64,000 nucleotides of DNA. Origin: Paenibacillus algicola. GTDB lineage: Bacteria > Bacillota > Bacilli > Paenibacillales > Paenibacillaceae. The DNA is taken from NCBI RefSeq assembly GCF_005577435.1, contig NZ_CP040396.1, positions 2,918,501-2,982,500 on the forward strand, given 5' to 3'. Of this stretch, positions 7,698 to 16,295 are shown one piece after another (within the stretch, counting starts at the first letter, position 1; each line of letters begins with the position of its first letter). The notes under the pieces were generated by a model. It made no database searches and was not told where the DNA came from. It saw only the letters and a program-made list of their open reading frames with translations. The position numbers and the translations under genes are program-made.

Positions 7698-8504
7698 TTA
7701 ACGGGAATCTTTCGATTTCTCGTCCGATTTTACATGCTCCATACTTTCCAGGAGGGCTCGCTCGGCAGATTCCTCTTCTTCCTGCTGCTTCATCCGCTCA
7801 GCCTGCTCCTGCATCTTCATGTAGGTTCCATAGAAGTTAAAGAACGCAAACACTGCCATGATGCAGAACAAGAAGAATACGAACAGCACAGGAACCCGTA
7901 TGCCGATAAAGATCAAGAGAGCGCTTCCCACCAGTGTCGAGAAGACGCGGAATGGACGAATCAGAGTCAGCAGCACCGCATTCTTCAGCAGCTGGGTCGA
8001 CTTCATTTCATAATGGACTGCCATGGAGAAGAAATTGAACAAGGAAACGAACAGCACCAGCAGCAGCACAAGCATGACAATGCCTACAAGCTGAAATCCA
8101 TCTCCCATCTGAGTCATGTATACGGTGTAGTCAATGTACATGATCACAAATAACAGAGTGTACACGAAACCGCCAATCATAGCCTGCTTATAATTTTCCT
8201 TATAGCCTCTAAAGAAGGTCTTGAACACAGGGACGTCGGGATCGCCCATAACCCACTTTCTGACTACGGTAAACATGGCAGCAGTTGCCGGGAACAAGAC
8301 GAACGGCGCTAGAATGCCCATAATCCAGTTGGCCAGGATCTGCTCGTTTACAGCGTCCGGCACCTGCACCATCATCATAAATTTAGTCACCAGAAAAAAC
8401 AAAAACGGTAAAGAGCATAACACCCACAGGATGTTCGTAAACGCGATACGGGTGATCCATTCGGTTATTCTGTATAAGCCCCCCATGGGTCCCTTCATTT
8501 CCAA
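7698..8504 (-). CDS. YesL family membrane protein (DUF624)
   Basis: A protein of about 268 residues with five or six membrane segments, matching the DUF624/YesL family by MGGLYRITEWITRIAFTNILW at the N-terminus (given in part) and the hydrophobic pattern. The C-terminal 30 residues are charged and helical. TTG 8504 lies eight bases from GGAGG and gives MEMKG; an ATG at 8510 is only two bases from that site, so TTG is preferred. YesL proteins often accompany sugar transporters, but none is present here. Function unknown. Confidence 0.8.
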   Translation of the reverse strand: MEMKGPMGGLYRITEWITRIAFTNILWVLCSLPFLFFLVTKFMMMVQVPDAVNEQILANWIMGILAPFVLFPATAAMFTVVRKWVMGDPDVPVFKTFFRGYKENYKQAMIGGFVYTLLFVIMYIDYTVYMTQMGDGFQLVGIVMLVLLLVLFVSLFNFFSMAVHYEMKSTQLLKNAVLLTLIRPFRVFSTLVGSALLIFIGIRVPVLFVFFLFCIMAVFAFFNFYGTYMKMQEQAERMKQQEEEESAERALLESMEHVKSDEKSKDSR

Positions 8505-8606
8505 AACCATTTCCTCCTCACTGTCTCATGCATGTACCTACTAATATACCTTATTTTATGTCTCTGTGACCAGAGCCTAAATTGGAAAGACCGGGCTTTC
8601 GTCCAT

Positions 8607-8634
8607 ACCCGGTGACGCTTTGCTCCATATGATA
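8607..8634 (+). promoter_or_regulatory. Sigma-K type sporulation promoter of the yjcZ-like gene
   Basis: The -10 CATATGATA matches CATANNNTA exactly, and ACC lies 16 bases upstream as the short -35 of sigma-K. It sits about 40 bp before the start of a YjcZ-type sporulation gene. Confidence 0.6.
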
Positions 8635-8675
8635 TGGATGTAAACTAACACCACCTTCAAAGGAGTTGAATCTTC

Positions 8676-8801
8676 ATGTCTTGTGTATCCGGAGGTTACG
8701 CTGGTGCCGGCGCTTGCGGCTATGGCTACGGCTCAACGGTTGGTATTGTTCTGGTTCTGTTTATCCTGCTCGTTATCATCACTCGCGCATTCTACATCTA
8801 A
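8676..8801 (+). CDS. YjcZ-family sporulation protein, 41 residues
   Basis: A very small protein. A glycine/tyrosine-rich head (GGYAGAGACGYGYG) is followed by one membrane segment (VGIVLVLFILLVIITRAFYI). This is the standard YjcZ layout, with the family ending LFILLVIIG-like. AAAGGAG lies 10 bases before ATG. A sigma-K-like promoter precedes it and a strong terminator follows, so it is probably expressed in the mother cell late in sporulation. The exact role of this family is unknown. Confidence 0.85.
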   Translation: MSCVSGGYAGAGACGYGYGSTVGIVLVLFILLVIITRAFYI

Positions 8802-8815
8802 GACGGCAAGAATAT

Positions 8816-8856
8816 AAAGACGGAGCTGACGCCGTAATGGCGCAGCTCCGTCTTTA
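8816..8856. terminator. Bidirectional terminator, yjcZ-like / DEAD-box helicase
   Basis: AAAGACGGAGCTG pairs perfectly with CAGCTCCGTCTTT around the loop ACGCCGTAATGGCG, which itself can form a short inner stem. Confidence 0.85.
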
Positions 8857-8871
8857 TGTTATTCATTCGAC

Positions 8872-10500
8872 TTAGCTATTGTAGTCGTTGCTGCTCGAGC
8901 TCGGTCTGCGGTCATTGTTATACGAGCGCGGCTTGCGATCCCGGTCGCTGCTGCGGTCCCGGTTGTATCCACCCTCACGGGAAGAGGAAGAGCCGCCATC
9001 ACGGCTATATCCGCCGCTGCTGCCACCGCGGTTGTAGCCTCCACGGCCGCCGCTTCCGCCCTGACCCTGACGATCACGGTTGTATCCGCCTCCGCTGCCT
9101 TGGCGATCGCGGTTGTAACCGCCGCTAGGCTTGCGGCCACTGCGAATGTCCGGCTTCCGGCGCTTCACGCGGATCGGATCCTCCGGAGTCAGCTGAACAT
9201 CAGCTTCCTTCTTGTCATCGCCTGTCAACAGCTTCATAGCCGATGCCAGGAGCTGAACAGAATCATACTGCTCCAGGAGCTGAATCGCCAGACCCTTGTA
9301 TTCGTTCAATTCACCATTTTCCACCATTTCAAGCACACGCTCTGCCGTTACACGCTGTTTGCCTTCAATCGCCTCAGCCATCGTTGGCAGCGGCTTGCGA
9401 GGGATGCGGTGACGGGTTACACGCTCGATGAAACGGAGATGATCAATTTCACGCGGCGTTACAAAAGACCACGCTGTTCCCTCTTTGCCGGCACGGCCCG
9501 TACGTCCAATACGGTGTACATAGCTTTCCGGATCCTGCGGAAGGTCAAAGTTGACAACGTGCGATACGCCGGAAACATCCAGTCCACGCGCTGCAACGTC
9601 GGTAGCTACCAGGACGTCAATGCTTCCGTCGCGGAATTTGCGCATAACCGTGTCACGCTGATGCTGTGACAGATCACCGTGCAGTCCATCAGCAGAGTAA
9701 CCGCGCTTCTGCAGCGCTTCAGCCAGCTCATCAACCCGGCGCTTCGTGCGTCCGAATACGATCGCGAGATCCGGGGACTCCATATCGATCAGGCGGCTCA
9801 GTGCTTCGAACTTCTGGCGCTCAGGCACTTCAATGTAGGCTTGATCAATCAGAGGTGCGCTGACATGCTTCGGAATAACCGATACATGCTCAGGGTCCTT
9901 CAGGAATTGCTGAGCCAGCTTGTGGATGTTCGGAGGCATGGTCGCCGAGAACAGCAGCGTCTGACGCTCCTCCGGCACCAGCTTCAGGATGGACTGGATG
10001 TCATCCATGAAGCCCATGTCCAGCATTTCATCCGCTTCGTCCAGGACAACGGTCTGAACATCATCCAGGCGAATGGTCTTACGATTAATATGATCCAGCA
10101 AACGACCCGGCGTTCCGATAATAATCTGCGGCTTCTTCTTCAGTGCACGGATCTGACGGCCGATATCCTGGCCTCCGTAGATTGGCAGGCTGCGAATTCC
10201 CTTGAAGCGGGACAGCTTTCCAATTTCTTCTGCAACCTGGATCGCCAGCTCGCGGGTTGGTGTCATAACGAGAGCGACAATGCGCTCCTCTTCACGCTGA
10301 ATCTTGGAAATGAGGGGCAGCCCGAATGCTGCCGTCTTACCGGTACCCGTCTGTGCTTGACCAATCATATCCCGTCCGGCCAAAGCAATCGGAATTGACT
10401 GGGACTGAATCGGAGTGGCTTCTTCAAAGCCAAGCTCGGTGATTGCCTGAAGCACGCGGGGCTCCAGACCAAAATCTGCAAATGTTTTCAATAGGTTCAT
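8872..10500 (-). CDS. DEAD-box ATP-dependent RNA helicase (CshA-like)
   Basis: A helicase of about 542 residues for ribosome assembly and mRNA decay at low temperature. It has the Q motif ([10 protein letters not shown]), Walker [16 protein letters not shown] and HRIGRTGR. Domain 1 is about 1-210, domain 2 about 215-380. After an auxiliary region comes a tail of about 80 residues with repeated GGYNRDRQG units and RGG-like arginines, typical of RNA binding. The start is either ATG 10500 or TTG 10491; AAGGAG is one base from the former and ten from the latter, so TTG ([10 protein letters not shown]) is quite possible. A long leader to about 10640 would fit cold-shock control. Confidence 0.93.
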   Translation of the reverse strand: MNLLKTFADFGLEPRVLQAITELGFEEATPIQSQSIPIALAGRDMIGQAQTGTGKTAAFGLPLISKIQREEERIVALVMTPTRELAIQVAEEIGKLSRFKGIRSLPIYGGQDIGRQIRALKKKPQIIIGTPGRLLDHINRKTIRLDDVQTVVLDEADEMLDMGFMDDIQSILKLVPEERQTLLFSATMPPNIHKLAQQFLKDPEHVSVIPKHVSAPLIDQAYIEVPERQKFEALSRLIDMESPDLAIVFGRTKRRVDELAEALQKRGYSADGLHGDLSQHQRDTVMRKFRDGSIDVLVATDVAARGLDVSGVSHVVNFDLPQDPESYVHRIGRTGRAGKEGTAWSFVTPREIDHLRFIERVTRHRIPRKPLPTMAEAIEGKQRVTAERVLEMVENGELNEYKGLAIQLLEQYDSVQLLASAMKLLTGDDKKEADVQLTPEDPIRVKRRKPDIRSGRKPSGGYNRDRQGSGGGYNRDRQGQGGSGGRGGYNRGGSSGGYSRDGGSSSSREGGYNRDRSSDRDRKPRSYNNDRRPSSSSNDYNS

Positions 10501-10779
10501 ACTCCTTCTATCTAGTGGACATCCCACTTTCTTCTCTGTATTCTTAAGTAGCGGTGACTTGTTTAGGCTTTCCCGGCCCGCAGGATTTTCTGCATGAGGG
10601 TTGACCATAATTTATTACTGCCGAAATACAAGGTCGGCTAATGTATAATCATCCTGATAAGCGTGCAAAGTTTTCTTAGTAATCATCTACTCAAGAATAT
10701 CCAATACAGTATATCACACAATGATGAAGGAATACCAGCCGCATCCATAATGTCATACTAACTACCGAGGTGAACACTT

Positions 10780-11601
10780 ATGATCAAAGCCCTTTGGACA
10801 TACATATCCATCATTACCGGGGCTGTCGTTATTGCCTGCGGCTTTAACCTTTTCCTTATCCCCCACCATCTGCTCAGCGGAGGCGTATCCGGGGTAGCCA
10901 TGCTGATCGGCTACTTCTCTCCGCTGAATATCAGCGTGATGTATTTTGTGATCAACATTCCTATCCTGATTGCAGGCTGGATCAAGCTCGGCAAACGTTT
11001 TGTCGGACTCAGCATGCTGTCTGTTGCCATTGTTACGGTACTGTTGGAATTCATACCCGTGCAATCCGTTGCCTCTGATATGCTGCTGTCCTCCGTGTTC
11101 GGCGGTCTGCTCGTCGGCTTCGGTGCAGGTGTGTCTTTCCGGGCAGGCGGCTCTACGGGCGGCTTCGATGTCATCGGCTCCATAGTAACCCGATACCGGG
11201 ACTTCCCAGTGGGCAGCGTACTCGTCGGCATGAACACGCTAGTAATTCTGGCTGTCGCTTACTTGGAGAATGACTGGAATCTTGCGCTCGCCTCCATGCT
11301 GTCGATGTACGTCACTGGACGCGTGATTGACTTCATTTACATCAATAACATCAAAGTCACCGTCTTCATCGTCACAGACCGGACGGAGGAGCTGCTCTCG
11401 AAGCTGCTGCAAAGGCCGCGCGGGGTGACGCGGATCAAGACTCAGGGTGCCTTCAGCCATAAGGAAAAAGACATGCTCATGACCGTCACCACCCGCTACG
11501 AGCTGGCGGAGCTCAAAATTATTATTAAAGAAACTGATCCGGAGGCCTTTGTGAACATTGTAGAAACCGTTGGAGTGATGGGACAATTCCGCCGGGGTTA
11601 A
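10780..11601 (+). CDS. YitT family membrane protein (DUF161 + DUF2179)
   Basis: A protein of 273 residues. The N-terminal part has five or six membrane helices with GGVSGVAMLIGY and AGGSTGGFDVIG, the DUF161 signature. A cytosolic DUF2179 domain follows (about 205-273; FIVTDRTEELLSKLLQR... RGVTRI). GAGGTG lies seven bases before ATG. It is divergent from the helicase and appears monocistronic. The family is common in Bacillales; the transported or sensed compound is not known. Confidence 0.88.
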   Translation: MIKALWTYISIITGAVVIACGFNLFLIPHHLLSGGVSGVAMLIGYFSPLNISVMYFVINIPILIAGWIKLGKRFVGLSMLSVAIVTVLLEFIPVQSVASDMLLSSVFGGLLVGFGAGVSFRAGGSTGGFDVIGSIVTRYRDFPVGSVLVGMNTLVILAVAYLENDWNLALASMLSMYVTGRVIDFIYINNIKVTVFIVTDRTEELLSKLLQRPRGVTRIKTQGAFSHKEKDMLMTVTTRYELAELKIIIKETDPEAFVNIVETVGVMGQFRRG

Positions 11602-11634
11602 TCATGAAGTTGTTAAAAGAATTAGACTTTGTGG

Positions 11635-11640
11635 TATAAT
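11635..11640 (+). promoter_or_regulatory. Likely -10 element for the small gene at 11763
   Basis: A perfect TATAAT lies after the yitT stop. Candidate -35 elements TTGTTA (19-base spacer) or GTTAAA (17-base) are weak. The leader would be about 115 nt. Confidence 0.4.
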
Positions 11641-11762
11641 ACGAGTGCGCAGCTCCTACAATATGGATAGGCTGCTCTTCCAAGATTACAGCCGCATTTG
11701 CTTTTCCGTTTACTAAGAAGATCCTGCCTGGCCTCACAAAAAGGAAGGAAAGGGTGATTTTT

Positions 11763-11957
11763 GTGGAAATGGAAACGGTCAAATTGTCAGAAATCGTCTT
11801 GAAATGGTTTCCGGAGATGATGCCCTTTTTTAACCAGAGTGAGCTCAATTTCCGGATTGTCCTCCGCGACGGCTTAAGGATTCTTGAAGAAGAAGACGCT
11901 CTTGAAATTATTCAGTACAGCATTTGTGAGCAACAGAATCAAGCTCTGCTTCATTAA
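11763..11957 (+). CDS. Hypothetical acidic protein, 64 residues
   Basis: A small, soluble, leucine- and glutamate-rich protein (KLSEIVLKWFPEMMPFFN, LRDGLRILEEEDALEIIQ). It looks mostly helical and has no membrane segment. The start GTG 11763 lies eight bases after AAAGGG; a longer frame starts at 11754 inside that site. A strong terminator follows directly, which supports a real short gene. I do not recognise a family. Confidence 0.55.
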   Translation: MEMETVKLSEIVLKWFPEMMPFFNQSELNFRIVLRDGLRILEEEDALEIIQYSICEQQNQALLH

Positions 11958-11998
11958 CGATATCGGCCCGCAGCATACATGCTTCGGGAGAGAACCAG

Positions 11999-12041
11999 AA
12001 ATGCCGCCCTCCTGCTTCTTAATGGATGGCGGCATTTTTTT
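11999..12041 (+). terminator. Terminator after the 11763 gene
   Basis: AAATGCCGCC pairs with GGCGGCATTT, followed by a run of seven T. Confidence 0.85.
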
Positions 12042-12247
12042 GTATTCCTTTTTTTAGATGCATATCCATCTATTGATAGGTTAGCGTTTGAAGCCCTTCA
12101 ATTTCGTTTAAAAAAGTGAGGTATCTGTGTTTGAGGGTGTCAAATGACATATCGGTTGTTTTGTTGTAACAATTCCGTTCTTTTTGTCAGACACAGGTTG
12201 TATATAATATTTATTATTGTGCAAGGACACAAGGGAGAGAGGTAATT

Positions 12248-13405
12248 ATGAACATCATCTTGGCTTTACTCATCTGGACTGCAGGCGGCATGGGGATGTA
12301 CGGCCAGCCGGACGGTGAGGTGACCAGCCTGCTGCAGACCTCCATGAGCACGGTCGCAAAGCAGCCGGCAGCAGGCAGTGGTAACGCTGTGAAATCCGAT
12401 CCGCAGCAGGACGAAGCGCCGGTTGTGAAGGGAATTTACGTCACAGCATACAGCGCAGGCGGCTCCCGCATGGAAGAGCTGGTCAAGCTGGTGGATGACA
12501 CCGAGCTGAATGCGATGGTCATCGACATTAAGGATGACGAGGGATACATAACGTACAAGACGGAGAACGCCAAGCTTCAGGAAATGGGAAAGCCCCAGCC
12601 TTTTATCAAGGACATGGGCCAGCTGATGGAACGCCTGGACAAGCATGAAATTTATCCAATCGCCCGGGTCGTTGTATTTAAAGACACCATTCTGGCGAAG
12701 AAGAATCCGGAGCTTTCCTTCGTGAAGAGTGACGGCAGTGTGTGGCAGAATGGCAGCGGCGATATGTTCGTCAATCCTTACCGCAAGGAGGTTTGGGATT
12801 ACAATGTAGAAATCGCCAAGGAAGCAGCCAAGCTGGGCTTCAAAGAAATTCAGTTTGACTACGTCCGCTTCCCGGAGGGCTTTGAGAAGCGTGCCGATTC
12901 CCTCAAGTACACCAAGAGCGAGCAGTCGCGCGTGGATATCGTTGCAGAATTCGTGAAGTATGCCCGCAAGGAGCTGGAGCCGCTGGGCATTCGCGTTTCG
13001 GTTGATATTTTTGGATATGCTGCTTCTGTACCGGCTGCGGAAGGCATTGGACAGGACTTTGTCAAAATATCCAAGCATGTGGACGTCATCAGCCCTATGG
13101 TGTATCCAAGTCATTACACGACCGGCTGGTTTGGCTCCAAGACCCCGGACAAAGCCCCTTATCAGACGATCAAGGGCTCGATGGAGGATACGCACGAGAA
13201 GCTGGATCCACTTGGCTCCTACAAGCCGATTATCCGGCCATGGATTCAGGATTTCACAGCAAGCTGGCTGGGCAGCGGAAACTATGCCAAGTACGGCAAG
13301 AAGGAAGTCGAGGAACAGATTCGCGCCCTGAAAGAGATGAAGGTCGACGAATACTTGCTTTGGAACGCCTCCAACAGGTACACTAAGGGAGTTGAATACA
13401 AGTAA
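12248..13405 (+). CDS. Putative glycoside hydrolase (DUF4015), secreted or membrane-anchored
   Basis: A protein of 385 residues. A short hydrophobic N-terminus (MNIILALLIWTAGGMGM) could be a signal peptide or anchor, and a Ser/Gly-rich linker follows to about residue 60. The DUF4015 domain fills the rest. Its TIM-barrel motifs are VIDIKDDEGYITY (about 95-107) and IQFDYVRFPEG (about 200-210), with VDVISPMVYPSHY near 280. The family is placed near alpha-amylase-like hydrolases; the substrate is unknown. GGGAGAGAGG precedes ATG. Single gene with its own terminator. Confidence 0.85.
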   Translation: MNIILALLIWTAGGMGMYGQPDGEVTSLLQTSMSTVAKQPAAGSGNAVKSDPQQDEAPVVKGIYVTAYSAGGSRMEELVKLVDDTELNAMVIDIKDDEGYITYKTENAKLQEMGKPQPFIKDMGQLMERLDKHEIYPIARVVVFKDTILAKKNPELSFVKSDGSVWQNGSGDMFVNPYRKEVWDYNVEIAKEAAKLGFKEIQFDYVRFPEGFEKRADSLKYTKSEQSRVDIVAEFVKYARKELEPLGIRVSVDIFGYAASVPAAEGIGQDFVKISKHVDVISPMVYPSHYTTGWFGSKTPDKAPYQTIKGSMEDTHEKLDPLGSYKPIIRPWIQDFTASWLGSGNYAKYGKKEVEEQIRALKEMKVDEYLLWNASNRYTKGVEYK

Positions 13406-13436
13406 GCCGCCATCATGCATCCTACTGAACCATGAG

Positions 13437-13461
13437 CACCCGGCCCTGTGGCCGGGTTTTT
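13437..13461 (+). terminator. Terminator after the DUF4015 gene
   Basis: ACCCGGCC pairs with GGCCGGGT with a 4-base loop, then TTTT. Confidence 0.85.
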
Positions 13462-13504
13462 ATATTGTCCATGGATAGAACAATAGAAAAGAAGGCCAAA
13501 TACC

Positions 13505-14863
13505 ATGAAGCAAACCCATTCTTTAGGGCAGAAATTCAAGCAGTTTTTCGTCATTCTGCTGCCCATTCTTGTTACACAGCTGTCCTTATCGGCAATGGCT
13601 TTTTTTGACTCTAATATGTCTGGTAAATTTGGCTCCAGCGATCTGGCCGGCGTTGCGATTGCAACGAGCCTCTGGATCCCGGTCCAGACCGGCCTTAGCG
13701 GAATTCTGATCGGCATTACCCCGATCGTATCCCAGCTGATGGGAGCCCGCCAGGAAAGCAAGGTGGCGTATCAAGTGCTTCAAGCGCTATGGTTCTCGGT
13801 CCTCCTCGCACTTCTCGTGCTGGGCGTTGGTTATGCTTGCGTTCCGGTTATTCTGGAGCACATGCCTCTGGAGCCTGCGGTAAAAGAGGTTGCAGGGGGT
13901 TATTTGACCGCCATTTCGGCCGGCATCATCCCGTTATTTGCTTATACCGTGCTGCGCAGCTTTCTGGATGCGCTGGGCCAGACTCGGATCTCAATGGCCA
14001 TTACACTGATTTCATTGCCGGTGAACGTCGGCCTGAATGCCTTGTTTATCTTCGGACTTGCAGGTTTTCCACGTTTAGGAGGAGTTGGAGCGGGGGTTTC
14101 TTCTGCCATTACCTATTGGGTGGTATTCATCATTGCCGTGGCGATCATTCACTGGATGCATCCGTTCTCCGATTTTATGATCTTCCGGAGGCTGCGCGGC
14201 GTGTCATTGAAGGCATGGAAGGAGCTGACCAAGATCGGCGTTCCGATCGGTTTCTCCATCTTCTTTGAAACTGCCGTATTTGCGGCGGTCACGCTGCTGA
14301 TGAGCAGCTATGACACGACAACCATTGCTGCCCATCAGGCAGCGCTCAATTTTGCGACGACGCTGTACATGCTTCCCCTCAGCATCTGCTTGAGTCTTAC
14401 GATTCTGGTCGGCTTTGAAGCAGGCTCTGGGCGCATGAAGGACGCAAGGCTGTATGCCAAGCTCGGCATCGGCTTCGCCCTGCTCCTCTCTCTTCTCGCT
14501 GCTGTGATTTTGTTCACGGCGGGCAAGCAGGTAGCAGGCCTGTACTCCAACGAACCAGCCGTCGTTCAGTTGATCTCGCAATTTTTGCTGTTTGCAGTGT
14601 TTTTTCAAATTTCAGATGCGATTGCTACCCCAACTCAGGGCGCGCTGCGGGGCTATAAGGATGTCAATGTGGCGTTTATGCTTGCCTTTCTTTCTTATTG
14701 GGTGATTGGGCTGCCTGTCGGTTATGTGATGGCTTCCTATACTTCCTTGGGCGCGTTCGGTTACTGGATCGGGCTTATCACCGGTCTCGCGGTAGGCGCA
14801 GTATTGCTGCTGCGGCGGCTCATTAAGGTGCAGCGCCGATATGGCCCTGCAGCCAGAAGCTAG
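13505..14863 (+). CDS. MATE-family multidrug efflux transporter
   Basis: A protein of 452 residues with 12 predicted membrane helices in two related halves. MATE features include QLSLSAMAFFDSNMSGKFG at the start, SGILIGITPIVSQLMGA (about 65-80) and IFFETAVFAAVTLLMS in the second half. The family exports cationic drugs by Na+ or H+ antiport. A GAAGG site lies nine bases before ATG. Monocistronic between two terminators. The natural substrate cannot be judged. Confidence 0.93.
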   Translation: MKQTHSLGQKFKQFFVILLPILVTQLSLSAMAFFDSNMSGKFGSSDLAGVAIATSLWIPVQTGLSGILIGITPIVSQLMGARQESKVAYQVLQALWFSVLLALLVLGVGYACVPVILEHMPLEPAVKEVAGGYLTAISAGIIPLFAYTVLRSFLDALGQTRISMAITLISLPVNVGLNALFIFGLAGFPRLGGVGAGVSSAITYWVVFIIAVAIIHWMHPFSDFMIFRRLRGVSLKAWKELTKIGVPIGFSIFFETAVFAAVTLLMSSYDTTTIAAHQAALNFATTLYMLPLSICLSLTILVGFEAGSGRMKDARLYAKLGIGFALLLSLLAAVILFTAGKQVAGLYSNEPAVVQLISQFLLFAVFFQISDAIATPTQGALRGYKDVNVAFMLAFLSYWVIGLPVGYVMASYTSLGAFGYWIGLITGLAVGAVLLLRRLIKVQRRYGPAARS

Positions 14864-14882
14864 AGCATTGTAAATAAACAAA

Positions 14883-14930
14883 TAGCTGTCCTAAAAGATC
14901 ATTAGATCTAGAGGGACAGCTTCTTTATTT
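14883..14930 (+). terminator. Terminator after the MATE gene
   Basis: AGCTGTCC pairs with GGACAGCT across a 22-base loop, then TCTTTATTT. Confidence 0.65.
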
Positions 14931-14994
14931 ATATGGAGGCCCTCCCTCAAATAGATGATCCATTTGAGTCCCCTTGCTGCACCAGGATCTAAGC

Positions 14995-15201
14995 CTAGCC
15001 TTTCGCTTCAATCACATACGCCGCCCCCGGCGTAATGCGCTTTTTCTCCACCATCGTAACCTCCTGAATGTCAGGCACCGTCAGGAAATGCCGCTCCAGA
15101 TGCTCGTCCACCGCAAGAAATGCATTCTCCTCATTCTCTGCTGCCGTGATTACAACAAAGCTTCCTTGGTCACAAAGGACTTCCATACGATACAAATACA
15201 T
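14995..15201 (-). CDS. DUF3906 family protein, 68 residues
   Basis: A small soluble protein starting MYLYRMEV and ending with VEKKRITPGAAYVIEA, which matches the DUF3906 pattern of Bacillales (MYLYRFEV...LLEKKRI). GAGGAG lies eight bases before ATG. It is downstream of pfkA on the same strand but separated from it by a terminator. No function is known for the family. Confidence 0.8.
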   Translation of the reverse strand: MYLYRMEVLCDQGSFVVITAAENEENAFLAVDEHLERHFLTVPDIQEVTMVEKKRITPGAAYVIEAKG

Positions 15202-15257
15202 GCTTTATGCTCCTCTCTCTGCTTCCCTGCTTGCATGCGCAGCTTCATATACTTGGT

Positions 15258-15292
15258 CAAAAAGCTCTGCGGAATGATTCCGCAGAGCTTCA
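15258..15292 (-). terminator. Terminator after pfkA
   Basis: A perfect hairpin AAGCTCTGCGGAAT/ATTCCGCAGAGCTT with T run on the minus strand. Confidence 0.9.
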
Positions 15293-15304
15293 TCAGGTTC
15301 ATAC

Positions 15305-16276
15305 CTACTGGGACAAGCGCAGTGCCAGCTCGTACATATCCATATCAAAATCCTTCTTCGTGTTCACGACCTTATCAATATCGGTCAGCACCAGCTCCCC
15401 GTTAATGATGCCACAGCCCTTGTCGGATTCTCCCTGGATCAAGCTGCGCACGGCGAAATCACCGAGACGGCTTGCAAGATTGCGGTCAAACGGCGTCGGG
15501 GCACCGCCGCGCTGGATGTGTCCAAGGACCGTTACCCGCGCGTCGATCGAGGCATGGCGCTCCTTCAAGGCGTGAGCTACATCTTCGCCGCGTCCGACGC
15601 CCTCAGCGACGATCACAATACTGTGACGTTTGCCCTTCTCAAAGTTCTCCTTCATCCGATCCGCAATTTCGCCCATATCATACGGTACTTCCGGCACGAG
15701 AATGGTTTCCGCTCCGGAAGCCAGGCCCGCATGCAGCGCAATATCTCCGCAATGGCGCCCCATCACTTCAACGATGGATGAGCGCGCGTGCGATGACATG
15801 GTGTCCCGAAGCTTGTTCACCGCATCCACCACGACGCCTACCGCAGTGTCGAAGCCGATCGTATAATCGGTAAAGGAAATATCATTATCAATTGTGCCCG
15901 GCAGTCCCATCGTCTTGATCCCAAGCTTGCTCAGCTTGTTCGCTCCCTGATACGAGCCGTCACCGCCAATAACGACCAGGCCGTCAATGCCGTGCTGGTT
16001 CAAAATTTCTGCACCGCGCTGCTGCCCTTCCAGCTTCATAAACTCCGGGCAGCGGGCGGATTGAAGCACAGTTCCTCCGCGCTGAATGATGTCTCCTACA
16101 CTGCGAAGATCCATTTTGTTAATCTCATTGTTTAGCAGTCCCTGATATCCCCGCTGGATGCCGTACACCTCCAGGCCATGGTACAGGCCGCTCCGGACGA
16201 CGGCGCGCAGTGCGGCGTTCATCCCCTGAGAGTCACCGCCACTGGTCAAGACTGCGATTTTTTTAACTTCTGACAT
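15305..16276 (-). CDS. pfkA: ATP-dependent 6-phosphofructokinase
   Basis: A 323-residue enzyme that phosphorylates fructose 6-phosphate in glycolysis. Motifs seen: GGDSQGMNAA at the ATP site, GGDGSYQGA, catalytic PGTIDNDI, MGRHCGDIALHAG and HIQRGGAPTPFDR. Gln replaces the usual Pro of GGD(S/A)PGMN; the catalytic TIDND is intact. AAGGAGG is seven bases before ATG 16276. Its usual Firmicute neighbours accDA and pyk are absent; it follows ytpB by only 19 bp. It may therefore be a second copy, which cannot be tested here. Confidence 0.95.
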   Translation of the reverse strand: MSEVKKIAVLTSGGDSQGMNAALRAVVRSGLYHGLEVYGIQRGYQGLLNNEINKMDLRSVGDIIQRGGTVLQSARCPEFMKLEGQQRGAEILNQHGIDGLVVIGGDGSYQGANKLSKLGIKTMGLPGTIDNDISFTDYTIGFDTAVGVVVDAVNKLRDTMSSHARSSIVEVMGRHCGDIALHAGLASGAETILVPEVPYDMGEIADRMKENFEKGKRHSIVIVAEGVGRGEDVAHALKERHASIDARVTVLGHIQRGGAPTPFDRNLASRLGDFAVRSLIQGESDKGCGIINGELVLTDIDKVVNTKKDFDMDMYELALRLSQ

Positions 16277-16295
16277 GTTTATTCCTCCTTGTGGG

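Noticed and set aside
8859..9140. Alanine-rich minus-strand frame in the helicase tail
   Set aside because: A product of the repetitive DNA that encodes the GGYNRD tail, in another frame.
12266..13420. 384-codon minus-strand frame across the DUF4015 gene
   Set aside because: Antisense shadow of a gene with clear motifs, ribosome site and terminator.
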